Both the position numbers and the translations under genes were made by a program. Positions 58,904 to 64,000 of a stretch of 64,000 bases of DNA are shown here, piece by piece. Within the stretch, counting starts at the first letter, position 1. Each line of letters begins with the position of its first letter. Source of the stretch: Patella vulgata (lineage: Eukaryota > Mollusca > Gastropoda > Patellidae); the NCBI RefSeq assembly GCF_932274485.2, contig NC_065883.2, positions 14,940,222 through 15,004,221 on the forward strand. Direction: 5' to 3'. The notes below the pieces were generated by a model that saw only the letters and a list, made by a program, of their open reading frames with translations, was not told the DNA's origin and searched no databases.

Positions 58904-60064
58904 TTGTTACTAATAATGTTAGGACTAAATGAAAATGTTTTGTTTTATTTTGATGTATTGTAAATATCAACAACATTCTGTACACAGACTGGCTACCTGC
59001 CAGCCATTAAAACTAGTAACACGTCATTACAACGTCATAGGTTATTACGTCACAGGTCAATAGGTCACGTTAAATCTATTTATAAACAAACCGAAAGTAG
59101 GTCACGTTGAATAACAGGAATAGAAAATCAACTGATGTGATGTTTTGGTGGTCATGAAAGTCAACTTTAACCCAATATTCTTTTAAATAACAACACAATG
59201 AATTATATTAACCAAGAGATATGATTGAAGAGGAATAGAATAATATTTGAAATTATGTTGAAAGAATATATTTACGAGATGTCATCTCAAACTTTCCTAA
59301 ATTTAACTCCAGTAAATACTGAATATTCTGCTTTGCACACGTTTAATATTATTGTAAATATAAAATGTATTCAAGGTGACAGCTCATCTAGAAATTAGTC
59401 TCCACAATTGCATAAATTTTGTATTACTTCCCATCAAGCGAACTACAAATCTATACTTGTGATAGTTATATTTTTTTGTTAAGGTTTAGGAATACTTCCA
59501 CCAGTCAAATTAGCCATTGGGGTGGTTCTCAACTTTTTTGTATCTTGCCCAACCCCCTTTTCCATAGAAATCATTAATGATCATGATTGTTTTGTTAAGC
59601 CCAACATTCATTCAGTAGGGTCGTTAAAAAAGTATTAACATTAGTGTTACTTTGCTCTTATTTTTTTCGAAAAAATTTCACAACTGATTTCCTTTATTTT
59701 GTTAATGTAGAATGGTACTGAACTGCTCTTTTCATTTTCTTTGTTTTATTTGTTTCCTTTGAATTTGATTTATCTGTTTAGTTTTTGATAGTTTAATTTT
59801 TGTTTAATTTGGTGGAGATACTATGTACATCATCAAACAGCAGCAAATCTGTTAAATTACAGGCACTTTAAGTCATTATAATATAATTTTACTTCACTAT
59901 GGTCACAAACTTTCCTGAATTTACATTTCAGGGTTTTTTGTTATGGTAGATCACAGATTTTTATATCTAGAGACAATGTCACTTTAACTGAGGCATAACC
60001 ACTGTAACTTATCACAATTTGATTACAAACTTTCATAACTGACGACAATTTAACATGTGACAGT

Positions 60065-63000
60065 TTATTTCAATTTTTTCTGTTCTGCCTTTAATTTGGC
60101 CTGATATTCTTTATACTGTGAATCTGTTCCGAAGATAATATCCCACCATTTAAAGGTGGAAGAATAATTTCCATTAAAGTTCTTGTGATGAAAATCATGG
60201 AACCGAGAACCTGAAAATAGTACAAGAATTGTTATAATATTGTGTAATAGTTTTAGTATATTGTTTGGTTTAGTTTACCTCGAGGTCTTCAGGGATTTTG
60301 AATCCCTTGCAAAGTTGATGCCTAGGTCCCACTTGGCATTTTTTTTCCTCGGGGATGTACTACCGATAGAAATTTATGAGCCTCGGGAGGCGTTAGGAAC
60401 AGGTTCCATGGCGTCAAAGGGAAACTCTTGGGGCATCGCGAGTAACATGGAACCATCGGCAGGCCTCAGGAGAACTGCAAAAACTTTCAAACCTTGCATT
60501 ATCAGGAAAACGGGCTCATCAATTTCTATAGGTAGTACATCACCGCAGCAAAAAAAGCCTAGTGGGACCTAGGCATGAATCTCTATAAAATGGTTTAATT
60601 CCATTTATTATTGAAATTGATGAATTGAAAGTTTCACAATATTTAGATATAGATACGCCAGTATCACAGGTGTTGCGTCAAATCTTTTGATGGGCCTCTC
60701 TTTAAACTGATTGAATATTTTACATCATCATATATTCAACTTTATGATGAACAAATACAAATAATTTCCAAAAAATAAAAAACTTACCAGCGTAGAATGG
60801 TACTAAATGTAAGATATTAAGATATGGTACATCATATCCACTGTGAACATCTATAGTCTCAAATAATCTAATAGTTACCCACGCCCATAATAATACCAGA
60901 TGATTAGCAAATATTAATATACCCAGGAAGAAACCAAACCCTAAAACTAAAATACATAAAAACATTTATTAAAACATTTCAATACATATTACATATAATC
61001 TAAATTTAAAACACCAAGGAAAGATATTGACAAAAAATAATCTCTTATATGAAATATATTGACCAAAACCCCTTTATTAATGAATGATTTTGACCTAGAC
61101 ACCTCTCTTATATGAATGCTAATAATTTCAATTTAAAGATACATTATGGGAAATTAGATAAAGAGCTGGCAGTTCTCACTATAATAGATAAAACTAGATA
61201 ATCTAAAGGGAATTTTCTGAAAATTTCAGTCAAATTGATCCATTCTGAACCGAGAATTTAGCGATTGAATTTTGTGCCTAGACTCCATCATCATTACTGA
61301 AGTTGGTACGATAAAATACATAGTCTCGATTATCCATTTCTTGATTTAATCATGAATAAGCGCAGAGCAGCAGATCAGGTCCTATCCCAATAAATATCGC
61401 AGGCTAGCGATGTCATCAAGAGTTGAAGAGAACGATAAGAACGATCTAAGTCACTTTTTAAAGGAACCCCAGTTAATGGCGCCATCTGGTAGCAAATTGT
61501 ATAAGCTTTCTGTGGAACAATCAATTTCAGGTAAAAATGATCAGAGTCACATCGAACCAAGGTCCTTCTGAAATGGCCTCCCGGACAAATACAAGTCCAT
61601 TGTATTTATTTGACCTTAATTTGGCTGAAAAGTGGAAGTCAGTTGTTGTACTGGTAATTATGATTTGTATTAAACATCATTTTGAAGTTGTAATTAAACC
61701 ATTCTGTTTTGCCTTTTATGTGAAAAGACAAAAATGTGACTTAGATCGTTCTTCCCCTGGACTCTTCAGTTGATTATGATCTGGATAAGACAGATTTATC
61801 TCTTGCACAATGTATGTTTACGAAACATTGATCTACTTACTAAGAGTTTCTAAAGGATGGGCATATTCTGCTGTTAGTCCAAAAGGTGCCTAAAAAAATC
61901 AGAAATATTTTGATATAGATGCACAGGTGAAAACTCATTAAATGGTTCTGTCATATGAATTAAATAATTTTATAAAATATAACTAAGTTTATATATTAAC
62001 ATAACATTTTAATTTTCTGGGTGATGGGTTTAAAACTTTGCCAAAGAATAGAAATAAAAAAACATAGAAGTTTCAAACCACAATTGTTATGCATTTCAAT
62101 ATATATTGAACTGTTTTTTTATGATTTACCTGAAAGTGATGATGAATTTTATGTATATGTTTGTAGATACGTCCATCATGTAGAGCATAATGTAGAAAAT
62201 AATGCCATGTATCTTCTACTACAGCACAACCAAATACTCGTAGAGCTAAATTATACCTTAAATATACAAAAATAACAAATTTTACTTATCTAAATATACA
62301 AATGAAAATGAAATGAAATGGAGTTTAACATCCTACTGTTCTGCTCCTAACCTGGGCTAATGAAGACGGGCATACGCCATACAGTGTGCTATGAGGGAAA
62401 TTTTGCCCGGACAGCGGCACTACGGCCTACTCTTATATCGAATTCCAACTGCCAAGGGATCTTTTACGTGCACACCAATGTGTACACGGGACCTCGGTTT
62501 TTCGTCCCTTCCGAACGACTAGACAGCTTTCCTTGTCAGCCCCTCCGTCCTGCATCACTGACAAGGGAGAACCACGCCGGAAAATCTGGATGAACTTTCT
62601 CGGCCAATGCAGGGATCGAACACCCGACCTCCAGGCTAGCGTGCTAGCGTCTTACCCACTTAGCCACGTGATCCCCCCTAAATATACAAACAACTACACT
62701 GAACTGCAATATACAAACCAATATTGGTGGGGTTATATACACACCAATACAAATGGTGTTATATACAAACCAATACACATGGTGTTATATACAAAGCACT
62801 ACACATGGAGTTATATATACAAACCACTACACATGGGGTTATATACAAACCAATACACATGTAGTAACATGTATATACCAACCAATACGCATGGGGTTAT
62901 ATACAAACCAATACACATGGGTTATATACAAACCAATACACATGGGTTATATACAAACCAATACACACGTAGTAACATGTACACAACTCACTGTACATGG

Positions 63001-63699
63001 ATTTATATACAAAACATCATACTTCTCTACAAACCACTACACATAGGAGTTATATACAAACCACTATATTTGTAGTCATTTCTAAACCACTACACATGGA
63101 TTTATTTACAAATCATTTCACATGGGAGTTATTAAATCAAGCATTACACATGGAGCTATAATCCGTTATTTCGCAAATGAAAATTTATACATCAAATAAC
63201 CAATTTAAATTTTTGGATGCTTAAATATTAATGTTTAATTTCTAACCATGATGGCATTTCATCCCAACCATAGGGTATACCAAACCATTCTGTAAATACA
63301 TAGGTACCAGCAATAAGAGGCAACTGAAACATAATCAATAGTGAGTTGTAAAAATCTAGTTCATTCCATTAGATTACCATTTTTTCTACATATTATTTGT
63401 TTATCTTTTTTGATGTCTAGATCCTGATCAATGCATTCTACCTCATGATATAGATTGGACATAGTCATAAGCCACCATAATACCTGGAATTTTATGCTAC
63501 AATGTTTTGATGGGCCTCTTTTTATCTGAATAAATCCAAAATTTAAGTACATTTTAGCATGGAATAAGCCCTGGAAATTTTAATATCTGAAAAATGCAAA
63601 AGATGCAGATTTGACTAACAATATTACCTGTATACAGAAATGATTAAATAAAATCAATTTCAAACATTTCCACTGTTTATCTGCTGTTTCTGGTTTATC
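60065..63699 (-). CDS. MSMO1: Methylsterol monooxygenase 1, C-terminal 209 residues
   Basis: Six phase-matched exons: 63628-63699, 63247-63323, 62130-62256, 61841-61889, 60788-60946 and 60065-60210, ending in a stop. The protein matches MSMO1 closely: [34 protein letters not shown], the histidine boxes [12 protein letters not shown] and [25 protein letters not shown], and the end [12 protein letters not shown]. The enzyme is an endoplasmic-reticulum di-iron oxygenase of the fatty acid hydroxylase superfamily; it oxidises the C4 methyl groups of sterols on the way to cholesterol-type products. The His-rich motifs that bind iron are present in the sequenced part. Human MSMO1 has 293 residues, so about 84 N-terminal residues, with the first His box and membrane segments, should lie to the right of position 64000. 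The donor of the 63247-63323 exon (GTTAGA) is weak but keeps the frame. Confidence 0.95.
60318..60576. repeat. Foldback element with about 65-bp arms
   Basis: ATGCCTAGGTCCCACT at 60318 recurs inverted, ending at 60576; similarity extends about 65 bp through GATGTACTACC to ATGAGCC. The 130-bp centre has no clear function. In the last intron of MSMO1. An open frame across it is a by-product. Confidence 0.85.
61137..61820 (+). repeat. MITE M1 copy split by a nested element
   Basis: M1 runs from ATACATTATGGGAAATTAG to AGAGTTGA near 61426, is interrupted for about 340 bp, and resumes at GTTGATTATGATCTGG (61769) to the end CACAATGTATGTTT. In MSMO1's fourth intron from the 3' side of the gene, next to the 61841-61889 exon. 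Confidence 0.8.
61427..61768. repeat. Nested MITE with GAACGATCTAAGTCAC ends
   Basis: AGAACGATCTAAGTCAC near the left end is repeated inverted near the right end, and the outermost TGAAGAG is also inverted. GTTGA lies on both sides (61422-61426 and 61769-61773) and occurs once in uninterrupted M1 copies, so it may be a target duplication; the edge is ambiguous because TGA could belong to the element. Noncoding. Confidence 0.75.
62303..62677 (-). repeat. SINE-B full-length copy with 13-bp target duplication
   Basis: Complete copy flanked by CTAAATATACAAA at 62290-62302 and 62678-62690. As read on the minus strand it begins GGGGATCACGTGGCTAAGTG and ends GATGTTAAACTCCATTTC with ATTTC repeats. 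Best reference for the family in this window; in an MSMO1 intron. Confidence 0.95.
62690..63170 (+). repeat. About 26-bp minisatellite
   Basis: Some 15 or more imperfect units around TTATATACAAACCAATACAC and ATGG. Long open frames occur in two phases on the plus strand only because the unit lacks stops; their Tyr/Thr/Asn-rich products are not credible proteins. In the MSMO1 intron between the 63247-63323 and 62130-62256 exons. Confidence 0.9.
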
Positions 63700-64000
63700 C
63701 TTAAAAATAGAAATATTAATTAATGTTATATTAGTCTATCCTGCTTAAAATAACCTATAGGCCATAGAGGCATCTTTGGATCCACCCACTTTTAAAGGAC
63801 ATATTACAAAACTTTACCTTTTGTAATCAAGATGCTAATCAAAATGGTCGGATGATATGAATGAATTTCATCAAATCTTGTTGTATTATCACTTTTCCTG
63901 TTCATACATGTGATACCTCCCGCAATTCGCGGGGGTCTCCCGATTTCACCCCTGATCTCCCGATCAGGAGACAAATACTCCCGCTTTTTCAATTCTTGTA
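63700..64000. other. MSMO1 intron, partial repeat at window edge
   Basis: Intronic. The last roughly 85 bp (from CTCCCGCAATTCGCGGGGG) contain repeated CTCCCG words and GATCTCCCGATC, which look like the end of a dispersed repeat cut by the window edge. No exon was recognised here. Confidence 0.45.

Larger units (their letters stand above)
53669..60064. other. Intergenic region between TSN and MSMO1
   Basis: Contains TSN 3' sequence, two SINE-B copies, a decayed ankyrin-repeat gene copy and the 57.0-58.9 kb element. The stretches 54040-54560, 55250-56260 and 58910-60060 are AT-rich with nothing I can assign. Confidence 0.6.

Noticed and set aside
60240-60572. 110-codon open frame as a gene
   Set aside because: Covers a foldback element in an MSMO1 intron on the opposite strand; no motif.
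62533-63075. 180-residue Tyr/Thr/Asn-rich protein
   Set aside because: Product of a stop-free minisatellite plus SINE sequence inside an MSMO1 intron.
1-64000. Retrovirus-like, LTR or other capsid-bearing elements
   Set aside because: No reverse transcriptase, integrase, capsid or envelope motifs and no paired long terminal repeats were recognised.
1-64000. CRISPR array or bacterial operon
   Set aside because: Spliced eukaryotic genes throughout; tandem repeats present have no spacer structure.

Overview
The window is AT-rich animal DNA with spliced genes (GT-AG introns), tRNA-derived SINEs in many states of decay, MITE-type elements and one intact-looking Tc1/mariner transposon. The 'GTTTAACGTCC' SINE families and the gene structures suggest a lophotrochozoan, probably a mollusc. 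That placement is an inference from repeat style, not from a search.

Four host genes could be rebuilt exon by exon with matching phases. (1) 7477-9992, minus: a 223-residue bZIP transcription factor of the ATF/Fos type, three coding exons. (2) 21055-47325, minus: an 859-residue coiled-coil protein in 21 coding exons with five or six scattered G-x-G-A-P motifs; it recalls the single such motif of the centrosome/cilium protein CSPP1, but I cannot name it firmly. (3) 47863-53668, plus: translin (TSN), six coding exons, 227 residues, head-to-head with gene 2 across about 0.54 kb. (4) 60065-63699, minus: the last 209 residues of methylsterol monooxygenase (MSMO1); its first exon(s) lie beyond the right edge. 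A decayed ankyrin-repeat gene copy with a 147-bp in-frame tandem repeat lies at 56265-56962.

Layout: 1-7476 is gene-free and repeat-rich; 7.5-10 kb is the bZIP gene; 10-21 kb is an 11-kb gene desert with MITEs and SINEs; 21-47.3 kb is the G-x-GAP gene, whose introns hold a Tc1/mariner element, many SINEs and several MITEs; 47.9-53.7 kb is TSN, whose first intron holds a 2-kb element with about 250-bp inverted ends; 53.7-60 kb holds SINEs, the ankyrin relic and a 1.9-kb element with a 328-bp internal satellite; 60-64 kb is MSMO1. No operon, CRISPR array, retrovirus-like element or functional tRNA/rRNA gene was seen. The genes have unrelated jobs (transcription control, microtubule/cilium structure, RNA metabolism, sterol synthesis); only the TSN/G-x-GAP pair is likely to share a promoter region.
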